DNA of 64,000 nucleotides from positions 37,898 to 101,897 of the forward strand of contig JAKQEQ010000171.1 in the NCBI GenBank assembly GCA_029556545.1, written 5' to 3'. Shown here piece by piece: positions 27,909-36,702 of this stretch. The DNA is from Candidatus Hydrogenedentota bacterium (GTDB lineage: Bacteria > Hydrogenedentota > Hydrogenedentia > Hydrogenedentales > JAGMZX01). The notes under the pieces were generated by a model. The model saw only the letters and a list, made by a program, of their open reading frames with translations, was not told the DNA's origin and did not search any database. The first letter of the stretch is position 1; every line of letters begins with the position of its first letter. The translations under genes and the position numbers were made by a program.

Positions 27909-30900
27909 GACGCGCCGTTCCCGTCATATGCTTCGAGTTCGCACAACCCGAGGACGTAATCCTTGCTGCCGTCGTTGGCCCAGGGGTCGAGTTCGTCCGG
28001 TGACTTGAGTTGCTGGCCGCGCATCCGGTCTACGGCGATGTAGCCGCACGCCACGTCCGGCAGCCCGGACATGTCGCTCCAGAGTTTCTCGAATTGCGCC
28101 ACGGGGTATACGTCCTCCTGGCCGTGGCCCCAGCGCATCTTCACATCCTTGATCGTGACGTAGGTGGGCACGCGATGCGCCATGCGCCGCACCGCCTCCG
28201 CTATTCGCTCCTCGGGCCCGTGCAGGTCTTCGCGCGTCAGCCCGAAGAGACGCAGCAACGGGTCTATCTGGACCCACGTGGTCATCGAGTTGTAGTAACG
28301 GAGCCGGAGTTCGTCCTCCTCGCGCGGTTGGGCAAGCCCCTCGAGCAGGCGCACGTGGCCGTTGACACGCGCGAGGCCGCCGCCGCGGTCCGTGACGCGG
28401 CGGGGCACCACCTCGAAGGAGAGAACGTTGCCCGAGGCAAGGTGCGCGCCGAGCGGCCCCGCTTCGACGTTCGCGCCCAGCGTGTCGATGTTGTGGAGCA
28501 TGATTGTTTCGAGTTGGGGCCGCTCGTGGAGCAGCCGCGCGAGGACGCCGTTGCGGAACAGGTTCGGGATTTCGTACCAGTGGCCGGGCGGGTGGAACCG
28601 CTGCAACGGCACATTATCCACGTAGTCGCCGCCCTCGCCTTTTTCCCGCGCCCAGTTCATGAGCGCGTGCCGCACGGCATCGCGCACCTTCTGTTTCTGC
28701 TCATCGAGCGTTTCCTGCGGCATCTCCTCCCACAGGAAAACCAGGTCGCGCACCATGGGCACGAGCCGCTGGCCGATGGCGCGGCCCGGCGACAGGTACA
28801 GCGGCCCGTCGTGGCCGTAGTTCGCGTTCAGGCGCAGGTGCTTCTCGATGGGGCCGTGGGTCAGGTAACTCGTCGAGACGATGTGCGGTATCTCGACACC
28901 GTAACCGTGCGCGACGCGCCGCGTCTTCGCCAAGTGCAACTCAAGGAAGCTGCGATGCCTGCCCGCGGCAAATAAGAACGGATTGACCGCCTTGATCACG
29001 CCCGCGCCGGTCGTCCAGCGCGTGCCGACACCCGCCGCCAATGACAATACCGCGACCCGACCCTCGCGGATCGCGGCCTCGCCCAAGGCGCGCTGTTCCG
29101 GCGCGCCGGGGGCGAGCACGTCGCCGTCCTGAACGTCCTGAATATCGGTCTCGATGGACAGCCGGTTGTGGGCGAGCCCGATGCGTCCGCCGCGCAAATC
29201 GCGCCGGATTTGCTCGTGATGCACGGGGTCGAAGCCGTGTTCCTCGCGGATTCCCGCGCTTTCCTCGTCGTATTGCGCGCGCGGGGACCGGGCGCCGGCG
29301 CCGCTGACTTGAAACAGGTGGCGCACCATCGTGCGCAGCAGCCCGGAGGTCTCCTCGGGCCGGTCCGCCTGACCGGCGATATGATCGAGCTCCGCGCGGC
29401 GCAGGTAGGGAATGTTCTCGGTGTCGCGATGGACCAGGTCGGGTATCTGAAGCCCGTAGTAACGGCCCGGCATCAGCGCGTCGCCCCCCCTGAGCACCCG
29501 CGCTTGCGTACCCGATTCGTTGATGTCGAAATCGTAGACCACGGGGTCCATGGCGAAGGGGAGCGCGTCCTCGAGTTCCGCTTTCGTGGACCGCAATATC
29601 TCGAGCAGTTCGTCGCGGAACGCCGCGCGCCGCCCCGGCGCCGTGAACATCGCCATCCCCCCGCCCGACATGCCGCCCAGCATCAGGAAACCCCGGAAAT
29701 CATCCTTCAGCCGTTCGCGGGTCCGGGCAATCACCGTTTCGGTGAACCGGTTTGTGACCCACGGGATAATGGTCTTGAGCGGTCCGTTCCAGTTCTCGGT
29801 GGTGCATCGCGCCACGGCGCGGACGTCGCCGTCGCGCAGTCCTTCGAGGATGCCGTCGAAGATGCCGCGCATGCGCAACCGCGCCTCCCACTCGGCCCGA
29901 CTGCGCAGGAGATATTTTTCCGTGACCATCTCGAGGATCGGCCCCACGTTCTGCGCCATGCCGCCGTGAAAGACCACGAGCGATTCCGTCAGCCGCCGCC
30001 GCGCTTCCGGGTGCAGCGCGTCGCCGCCCAGCAGCCGGTGTTGCGGCAAAAGCCGGCCCTTGCTAACGCCCCACTCCGGGTCGCTCTCCGCCGCAAGCGC
30101 CCCTTGGATCACCTTGAGACCGGGCCATACCCCGCCCGAGTCCTGCCAGCCGCCGCCGGAACCGCCGAGCCATTCCCCGAGAATTGCGCGCGAGGCTACC
30201 AGCCGCCGCTCCCGTTCGCTCAACGCGCCCTCGACGGCTTCCGTCTGGCCGGTGGCGCGCATCAGCGCGCTCACGATGGACGCCAGTAGTGTCGTCGACA
30301 CCGCCAGCCGCGAGCCTTTCGGGATGTCGTTGACGCGCGTGACGAGTTCGACGCCCATGCCCGGCTCGACCACGCGCCCGAGGATGTCCGCGATGCGCTG
30401 GTCCGTGCCCTCGAACGACGGCGGGACGAGGCCGGACGCGATGACGCCCGCCTTCAGCAACCCGAGGTAGTCGTTGCCGAAGTTGAACAGGTCTTCCAGG
30501 GTCGTGATGTCCTTCGTGGCTTCGAGGTCCACGCTGGTCAGGCGCAGCACCGGCTCAGGAATGACACGCACGTAGGTCTCGACCGGCGGCTTCACGTCCC
30601 GGTCGCGGCCATAGACGCCCAGGTTCACCGAAATGTTGAGCACCCGCGCGCCTTCCGGGAAATCCATGCCGAGAAAGAAGATGTCGGACCAACCGCTGTG
30701 GCTCAGGTCGAGCCGTACCGGCGTCTGTTCGAGCAGCACCGGGTAGAACGGTGCGCCGTCGCCGTGGTCGAGCATCTCGGGCCGGAAACGCACGGGATGG
30801 TCCTCCGCGTGGCCGACCCGGAACATCCAGCGGTTGCCTTCGCTCGCGCGCACGCTCCGGCGTACTTGGTCCGCCAGCGTCTGGAACGCGAGATGGTGAT

Positions 30901-31270
30901 ACGTCTCGGCGAGCGCACTGAGGATCGCCCCGTTCGGGCCCGCGCGGCGCAGTTCGCGCCGAAACCGCTCGATGGCCCGCTCGAAACGCCGTTCCAGAAA
31001 GTCGACGAATCCGTCGTGCGGTATCGCGCCGAGTGTCGCCGCGGCCTCCGATTCCGTGAGAAAAAAGCGATAGGCCGCATAGAGGAACAAAGTGGCCCGC
31101 ACCCGCTCGTAAAGGTTCGCGGCGTCGCGGCGGAACCGTTCGAGTTCCTCGCAGACCTCGAGCAGTTGCGCGGACGGCATCGATGCGCACAACGCGCCGA
31201 AGGGACGGTCGCGTTTTTCGGGGTCCTGCGTCGTAATCGTTTCGATAAGCGCGTTCACGGTCGGAAGCAC
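27905..31270 (-). CDS. Fused GHMP (fucokinase-like) sugar kinase + UDPGP-type sugar-1-P nucleotidyltransferase
   Basis: GHMP: PVRLDLSHSGWSDIFFL, NDIPKGSRLAVSTTLLASIV, GEWLGGSGGGWQDSGG, LGGMSGGGMAMF; UDPGP: LSLAAGVGTRWTTG, FLELHLAKTRRV, MLHNIDTLGANVE. Confidence 0.75.
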   Translation of the reverse strand: MLPTVNALIETITTQDPEKRDRPFGALCASMPSAQLLEVCEELERFRRDAANLYERVRATLFLYAAYRFFLTESEAAATLGAIPHDGFVDFLERRFERAIERFRRELRRAGPNGAILSALAETYHHLAFQTLADQVRRSVRASEGNRWMFRVGHAEDHPVRFRPEMLDHGDGAPFYPVLLEQTPVRLDLSHSGWSDIFFLGMDFPEGARVLNISVNLGVYGRDRDVKPPVETYVRVIPEPVLRLTSVDLEATKDITTLEDLFNFGNDYLGLLKAGVIASGLVPPSFEGTDQRIADILGRVVEPGMGVELVTRVNDIPKGSRLAVSTTLLASIVSALMRATGQTEAVEGALSERERRLVASRAILGEWLGGSGGGWQDSGGVWPGLKVIQGALAAESDPEWGVSKGRLLPQHRLLGGDALHPEARRRLTESLVVFHGGMAQNVGPILEMVTEKYLLRSRAEWEARLRMRGIFDGILEGLRDGDVRAVARCTTENWNGPLKTIIPWVTNRFTETVIARTRERLKDDFRGFLMLGGMSGGGMAMFTAPGRRAAFRDELLEILRSTKAELEDALPFAMDPVVYDFDINESGTQARVLRGGDALMPGRYYGLQIPDLVHRDTENIPYLRRAELDHIAGQADRPEETSGLLRTMVRHLFQVSGAGARSPRAQYDEESAGIREEHGFDPVHHEQIRRDLRGGRIGLAHNRLSIETDIQDVQDGDVLAPGAPEQRALGEAAIREGRVAVLSLAAGVGTRWTTGAGVIKAVNPFLFAAGRHRSFLELHLAKTRRVAHGYGVEIPHIVSTSYLTHGPIEKHLRLNANYGHDGPLYLSPGRAIGQRLVPMVRDLVFLWEEMPQETLDEQKQKVRDAVRHALMNWAREKGEGGDYVDNVPLQRFHPPGHWYEIPNLFRNGVLARLLHERPQLETIMLHNIDTLGANVEAGPLGAHLASGNVLSFEVVPRRVTDRGGGLARVNGHVRLLEGLAQPREEDELRLRYYNSMTTWVQIDPLLRLFGLTREDLHGPEERIAEAVRRMAHRVPTYVTIKDVKMRWGHGQEDVYPVAQFEKLWSDMSGLPDVACGYIAVDRMRGQQLKSPDELDPWANDGSKDYVLGLCELEAYDGNGAS

Positions 31271-31295
31271 TCCGTTGGTCTACGCGAGTCGCGTG

Positions 31296-32255
31296 TCACG
31301 TCGCTCGGTTGTCCCGCTGTAATTCGGCCAGGGTCTCGAGGATGGTCGAGAGGGCCTTGTCGCGCTCGCGGCCCGCCAGCGCCAGCGCAATCTGCGTCTG
31401 GAGCAGGCCGAATTGTTGGCCGATGTCGAAGCGTTTCCCCGCGACCTCGAGCGCGAGGTAGCGTTGCCGCCGCGCGAGTTCCTGCAAGGCGGGCGTCAGT
31501 TGGCAATCGCCGGTCTCGGCGGCGGCCGCCATGTATTCCTCAATCAGCGAGAACACCAGCGGCGTGAAGACGTGCATCCCGAAGAAACACAGGTAGTGAC
31601 CGACGCGCAGCCCCGGCGTGTGCAATTCGAGTTCCGCGCGACTCAGCGACGGCTTCTCGATGATCTTCTCGATCTGGTAGACGCCGGGGCGGTTAGGCTC
31701 GCGCCTGCCCGTCAGCGTGCCGTAGAGGCCCACGAGATGCTCCCGCGTCGCCTGGACCGCCGAGACGGGGCACCCCTCCGCACGCGCCAGTTCGAGTAAT
31801 TGGGTCGCGCAGCGTTTGCCCGGCGCATACGACAGATAGAGGTGATCGCCCAGGAGCAGGAGGAACGGGTCCTCGCCGACAAAGGCGCGCGCCGAATACA
31901 CCGCGTGGCCGTAGCCCAGCGGTTCCGTCTGTTCCGAGAAGTGCAGCCGGCGCAGCAGCGTGTCGATGCACTCCGCCTGGTCCTCCGCCCAGACTTGGCC
32001 CGGATAACCCAGCAGCAGGTTGCGGCGCAGCGCGCGGAACGCGGCGACGTACTGCGCCTCGTCGCCCGGCGCGCACACGATGCAGATTTCCTCGATGCCG
32101 CTTTCGAGCGCCTCCTCCGCGATAATCTGGATAATCGGCTTCGTGATGCCGTCCCGGTCCAGGAGCGGCAGCATGCCCTTATGCACGGTGTTCGCCGCGG
32201 GAAACGTGCGTTCGCCCCGTCCCGCGGCCGTGATGACGGCCTTCTTGATTTCCAC
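31296..32255 (-). CDS. galU: UTP-glucose-1-phosphate uridylyltransferase (GalU-like)
   Basis: MEIKKAVITAAGRGERTFPAANTVHKGMLPLLDRDGITKPIIQIIAEEALESGIEEICIV. Confidence 0.88.
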   Translation of the reverse strand: MEIKKAVITAAGRGERTFPAANTVHKGMLPLLDRDGITKPIIQIIAEEALESGIEEICIVCAPGDEAQYVAAFRALRRNLLLGYPGQVWAEDQAECIDTLLRRLHFSEQTEPLGYGHAVYSARAFVGEDPFLLLLGDHLYLSYAPGKRCATQLLELARAEGCPVSAVQATREHLVGLYGTLTGRREPNRPGVYQIEKIIEKPSLSRAELELHTPGLRVGHYLCFFGMHVFTPLVFSLIEEYMAAAAETGDCQLTPALQELARRQRYLALEVAGKRFDIGQQFGLLQTQIALALAGRERDKALSTILETLAELQRDNRAT

Positions 32256-32369
32256 GAGTGCTCCTCCCTGCCAGAAGGATACAGTCTAGCAAGCGCTTCG
32301 TTAGCAGACAAACGAACACGGGCAGCAGGGGTGGGGTATACGCCGACCTTACCAATGCGCGCAGTCCGA

Positions 32370-32425
32370 CGGGTCGGATCGGTTCGATCGGTCGGATCGG
32401 TCCGATCCGTCTGATCCGTCCGACA
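32370..32425. repeat. Period-9 repeat forming a long imperfect hairpin
   Basis: cggttcgat/cggtcggat/cggtccgat/ccgtctgat/ccgtccgac; left half is approximately the reverse complement of the right. Confidence 0.75.
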
Positions 32426-32482
32426 CTACGGACTTGTGGGCGTGGCTCGGGATGGGGTCTAATGCGCGCGAGCAGGGAGACT

Positions 32483-33385
32483 ATGCATATGGTGTTGCCT
32501 TGGCGCGGGAGCGCGAGACTGTGGTATGCCTTACGGGTCGGAGGCGCGTGCGCGCTGGCGCTGTTCGTGGCGGCATGTTGCCAGCCGCAATCCTCGGGGC
32601 CGCCGGGCGGGCCGCCCGCGACCGAAGGGGAAGGCGAGGAGGAGACGCCGCCGGAGACGCCCGTGTACACGTACCAGGTAGTGAACGCATATCCCCATGA
32701 TACGGAAGCCTTTACGCAGGGCCTGGTCTATGAAGAGGGGCTCCTGCTTGAGGGGACAGGACTCCACGGGAAGTCGTCCCTGCGGCGCGTGGCCCTCGAA
32801 ACAGGCGCGGTCATCCAGCAGCACGACCTGGAAGCGGCCTATTTCGGCGAAGGCATCGCCACGGTCGGCGATCGCATTATCCAGTTGACGTGGCGGGAGA
32901 ACCGGGGATTCGTCTATGAGCGCGCCTCCTTCGCGTTACTGGGCCAATTCCAATACCCGGGCGAGGGCTGGGGCCTCACGTATGACGGCAACCGTCTCAT
33001 CATGAGCGACGGCACGCACGTGCTGCGATTCCTCGACCCCGAAACCTTCGAGGAGACGGGAAGCGTCAGGGTCCGCGACAAGGACCGTTATATCACGAGG
33101 TTGAACGAGCTCGAATACATCAAGGACGAGGTCTTCGCGAACGTGTGGCAATCAGACTACATCGCGCGTATCGACCCGGCGACGGGCAGCGTGACAGGAT
33201 GGATCAACCTGACGGGACTGCTCGCATCGCACACGAAACAGCGACCGCCGGACGTGTTGAACGGCATCGCCTATGACGCCGCGGGCGACCGCCTCTTCGT
33301 CACGGGCAAGAACTGGCCGCTACTCTTTGAAATACGCCTTGTCGCGGCGCGGATTGCGACCCCGAACGCGAGCACGCCGAACTGA
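32483..33385 (+). CDS. Glutaminyl-peptide cyclotransferase (glutamine cyclotransferase family), lipoprotein
   Basis: Lipobox LFVAACC; YPHDTEAFTQGLVYEEGLLLEGTGLHGKSSLRRVALETG; NELEYIKDEVFANVWQSDYIARIDPATG. Confidence 0.9.
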   Translation: MHMVLPWRGSARLWYALRVGGACALALFVAACCQPQSSGPPGGPPATEGEGEEETPPETPVYTYQVVNAYPHDTEAFTQGLVYEEGLLLEGTGLHGKSSLRRVALETGAVIQQHDLEAAYFGEGIATVGDRIIQLTWRENRGFVYERASFALLGQFQYPGEGWGLTYDGNRLIMSDGTHVLRFLDPETFEETGSVRVRDKDRYITRLNELEYIKDEVFANVWQSDYIARIDPATGSVTGWINLTGLLASHTKQRPPDVLNGIAYDAAGDRLFVTGKNWPLLFEIRLVAARIATPNASTPN

Positions 33386-33474
33386 GGGGTTGCCCCGAAG
33401 CGCGTGGCGCGGCGAGCCCCGGCTGTGCTCTAATAACGCCCTCTGCTATTGTGAAATGGAGGAGAACGCGGGAC

Positions 33475-33960
33475 ATGAAACAGGCTTTCCTCGCGGCAAT
33501 CGTCGTCTTCGCGCCGATCACGCTCGGCGTGACCGGCTGCGCCACGGACGGCGCGCATGACGCAGCTAGCTCAGAGGTTGTTCAACAGCATATCGCCGCG
33601 TTCTACTCGGAGGTGCAGCAGGCACGGCAGGAAATCGCCGCGCTGGAAGGAGATGAGGCCCGCTTCCAACGGCTTGTCCAATACAAGGATCGCCTACGCA
33701 AGCGCGCGGCCGCTTATGATCAATCCGTGGTGGACGATCGCATCGATCCGCTCGAACAACAGGTCTATGACGAACTCCAGGGGTTACTTCTCACCCTGAA
33801 CAATATCCCCGACAAACCCTTCAGTCTGGACTATTGCGATATCGTGCGGCAAAGCATCTATCTGGCTTGGGCCCCCAACGAACCGTCGCCCACGCCGGAC
33901 ATGTTCACCCGATCGGTCCGCGAAGGTCTGCTGTTCCTGGACGTGCTCTGTGCCCCTTGA
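33475..33960 (+). CDS. Hypothetical lipoprotein
   Basis: MKQAFLAAIVVFAPITLGVTGCATDG lipobox-type signal; SD GGAGGAG. Confidence 0.65.
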   Translation: MKQAFLAAIVVFAPITLGVTGCATDGAHDAASSEVVQQHIAAFYSEVQQARQEIAALEGDEARFQRLVQYKDRLRKRAAAYDQSVVDDRIDPLEQQVYDELQGLLLTLNNIPDKPFSLDYCDIVRQSIYLAWAPNEPSPTPDMFTRSVREGLLFLDVLCAP

Positions 33961-33989
33961 GCGTGCGCCGGCCTCTCCACTCGTCCATC

Positions 33990-34577
33990 TTAGTTCGTGC
34001 CCGCCCGCGTGTTCCCCAGGTACACGACGCGCGCCTCCGTCACGAGGATGTCCACCCGGCGGTCATGGGGTTCGGGGCGCCAGTCGGGCGCAAGTTGGCG
34101 CTCGTAGGCCAGCCCGACGGCCACGCCGCCGAAGCCGGCCAGAAATCGGTCGAAATAGCCGCCGCCGTAACCAATGCGATAACCGGTCGGTGAAAACGCG
34201 ATGCCCGGTACGAGGCATACGGCATCTTGCGGGGGCGGCCCGATGCGCCGTGCCGCGGGTTCCGGTTCGAGAATCCCGAAGCGGCCCGGCGCGAGTTCGT
34301 CGAGTGCTCGCAGGCGTGACCAGGCGAGCGCGCCGCCCGCTCCCGCTACCGGGACCCACACCGGCCTCGCTTCCGCAAGCGCCCGTTCGATGAGGGGACG
34401 CGTCTCCACTTCATTGTCCTTCGAGGCCACATAGGTCAAGACGGCGGGCGCGTCTCGAAACTCGGACAGCGTCAAGACTCGCTCGAAGATCGTCTTGCCG
34501 GCGGCGGCGACCGTCTCCGGCGGCATTGCCCGCCGCAGGGCAAGATAATACGCGCGCAGGGTTTCCTTGGCGGTCAT
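33990..34577 (-). CDS. 5-formyltetrahydrofolate cyclo-ligase
   Basis: MTAKETLRAYYLALRRAM..., GIAFSPTGYRIGYGGGYFDRFLAGF. Confidence 0.93.
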   Translation of the reverse strand: MTAKETLRAYYLALRRAMPPETVAAAGKTIFERVLTLSEFRDAPAVLTYVASKDNEVETRPLIERALAEARPVWVPVAGAGGALAWSRLRALDELAPGRFGILEPEPAARRIGPPPQDAVCLVPGIAFSPTGYRIGYGGGYFDRFLAGFGGVAVGLAYERQLAPDWRPEPHDRRVDILVTEARVVYLGNTRAGTN

Positions 34578-34624
34578 GGGCGCATCCTTGCAGACAGGGC
34601 GACGGGGAGTCAACGGAGGAATAC

Positions 34625-34750
34625 GGACGATGTGGACGGGATGGACATCTCCTGTCGTCGACGGCGGGGCCATCCGCGCGGCGAAGCCGCCCTGTGGAGC
34701 CTTACCGCATCCCACCCTTTGCGCAGATCGTCCATCCCGTCCATCCCCTT
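34625..34750. repeat. Inverted pair of period-9 GGACGGGAT/ATCCCGTCC repeats
   Basis: gatgtggac/gggatggac ... gtccatccc/gtccatccc around a GCGGCGAAGCCGC hairpin. Confidence 0.6.
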
Positions 34751-35045
34751 GCCCACATCGCCACGCCAGCAGAAAGTGCCGGGCCGCGGCAGGAATTTCT
34801 TTCCCAGACCCGCCGCCGCCGCGTCACAATAATGCGCAAGCGCCTTGTTGCCAGCCACTTACGGCCACTGGACCCGCTGGCATACGCCTTGCTCCTTCCC
34901 GGACAAGGACCCATCCTCACCAGGGTCTGTCCTGAACGGTCGGCCCGACGCAACGGGGTGTGTGGCCCATTGTCGCCCCGAATCCGTCGCTGGTTTGCGC
35001 GGGCCTACCCGAACATGACGCCCTCGGGCGTGAACATAGGAGGAG

Positions 35046-35095
35046 GTGGGGCGTCCCGCCCCACAGGAGAGAGGAATTTGGGGCGTCCCGCCCCA
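35046..35095. repeat. Two tandem hairpins GTGGGGCGTCCCGCCCCAC and TGGGGCGTCCCGCCCCA
   Basis: Two copies of the same 17-bp imperfect palindrome 33 bp apart, just upstream of flgF. Confidence 0.75.
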
Positions 35096-35114
35096 CACGG
35101 GATATGCGTCGACA

Positions 35115-35870
35115 ATGATAGCGGGACTCTACACATCGGCGAACGGCATGGTGGCCCTCGAGGAAGCCCAGGCGGCCATCGCGAACAATATTGCGAACGC
35201 CTCGACCACCGGGTTCCGCCGCCATCAAGCCGTCCAGACGGGCTTCTATCAAGTCTTCTCGAATGTATTGCGCCGTCCCGCGGCGTTTCAGTTCGAGCGC
35301 GCCCCCGGCGGCGGGGTCAAAGTCGCCGAAACCTTCACAGACACGGCGCCGGGCGTCCTGCACACCACGGGCGGCCCGCTCGATCTAGCGATCGAGGGTT
35401 CTGGCTACTTTGTCGTCGAGACCCCGCGCGGCGAGCGGTACACCCGAGACGGCAACTTCATGGTCGATGTCGACGGCGACCTGGCCACCGCCGAGGGGTA
35501 CAAAGTCCTAAGCATCGATGGGCGCTCGATGGACGTGCGCGGCGGCAACGTAGTCGTTGACGCCGATGGACAGATTGCGGTGAACGGCGTTCCGGCGGGC
35601 CAGGTGCGGCTGGTCGCCTTCGAGGACCCGCAGCGGTTGCGGCGCGAGGGGGAGAATCTCTTCCGCGCGCCGGACGGCGTGACCAGCGTCACCGCCAACG
35701 GCGCGGGCACGGCGGTGCACCAGGGCCGCCTCGAATCGGCCAACGTGAACCTGCCCGTTGAACTGACCAACATGCTGCTGGGACTGCGCGCCTATGAGGC
35801 GAACCTCCGCGCAATCCACGCGGCGGACGAGACGGTGTCCCAGTTGATAGACCGGGTTGCCATGCCCTGA
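35115..35870 (+). CDS. flgF: Flagellar basal-body rod protein FlgF
   Basis: MIAGLYTSANGMVALEEAQAAIANNIANASTTGFRRHQ; C-terminal ELTNMLLGLRAYEANLRAI; paralogue of adjacent flgG. Confidence 0.9.
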   Translation: MIAGLYTSANGMVALEEAQAAIANNIANASTTGFRRHQAVQTGFYQVFSNVLRRPAAFQFERAPGGGVKVAETFTDTAPGVLHTTGGPLDLAIEGSGYFVVETPRGERYTRDGNFMVDVDGDLATAEGYKVLSIDGRSMDVRGGNVVVDADGQIAVNGVPAGQVRLVAFEDPQRLRREGENLFRAPDGVTSVTANGAGTAVHQGRLESANVNLPVELTNMLLGLRAYEANLRAIHAADETVSQLIDRVAMP

Positions 35871-35891
35871 TAACGGGGAGGAGACAGACCA

Positions 35892-36683
35892 ATGATTCGC
35901 GCGTTGTTTACAGCGGCCACGGGCATGATCGGCCAGCAATTGCACGTGGATACCATCGCCAACAACTTGGCGAACGTCAACACGACCGGCTTCAAGAAGA
36001 GCAGGGTCAACTTCCAGGACCTCATCTACGAAACGATCCGTCCCGCCGGCAACGAGACCGCCGCGGGCGTGACCTTGCCCGAGGGCATCCAGGTCGGCCA
36101 CGGCGTGCGCCCGAGCGCCATCTCGAAGTTGTTCACGCCCGGCGCCGCCATCCAGACCGGCCAGCCGCTCGATCTCTACATCGAGGGCGACGGTTTCTTC
36201 CAGGTCGAGATGCCGGACGGCACGGTCGCCTACACACGCGACGGCGCGTTCAAGCTCAATCAGGAAGGGACCATTCTGACCGCCGACGGATTTGTGCTGT
36301 CGCCCGCTATCAACATTCCGACGGACGCGGAACTGATCACGATTTCGAGTGACGGCAACATTTCGGTGCGTGTTCCGGGCGATAGTTCGCCCCAAGCGCT
36401 CGGCCAACTGGAATTGGCGCGGTTCTCAAATCCGGCGGGACTCGACGCGCGGCTCGGGCGCAATCTGCTGCTCGAGACGGAGGCGTCCGGCGCGCCGACG
36501 ACGGGCACGCCCGGCCTCGACGGACTCGGGAACATCGCGCAGGGCTTCCTCGAAAACTCGAACGTGCAGGTGGTCGAGGAAATCTTGCAGTTGATCATTG
36601 CGCAGCGCGCTTATGAGGCGAACTCCCGGGTCATCACGACTTCCGATGAAATGCTTCAGGTCGCGAATCAGATTCGGCGATAA
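35892..36683 (+). CDS. flgG: Flagellar basal-body rod protein FlgG
   Basis: MIRALFTAATGMIGQQLHVDTIANNLANVNTTGFKKSRVNFQDLIYETIRPAG. Confidence 0.97.
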   Translation: MIRALFTAATGMIGQQLHVDTIANNLANVNTTGFKKSRVNFQDLIYETIRPAGNETAAGVTLPEGIQVGHGVRPSAISKLFTPGAAIQTGQPLDLYIEGDGFFQVEMPDGTVAYTRDGAFKLNQEGTILTADGFVLSPAINIPTDAELITISSDGNISVRVPGDSSPQALGQLELARFSNPAGLDARLGRNLLLETEASGAPTTGTPGLDGLGNIAQGFLENSNVQVVEEILQLIIAQRAYEANSRVITTSDEMLQVANQIRR

Positions 36684-36702
36684 GAGGACGACGTGAACTG
36701 AT

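Noticed and set aside
26562-27959. 465-aa plus-strand ORF opposite the MFS gene
   Set aside because: Antisense shadow ORF; the minus-strand frame encodes clear MFS TMs
28010-30289. Two long plus-strand ORFs (28010-28975, 29168-30289) opposite the kinase/UDPGP fusion
   Set aside because: Shadow ORFs; the minus strand has recognisable GHMP and UDPGP motifs
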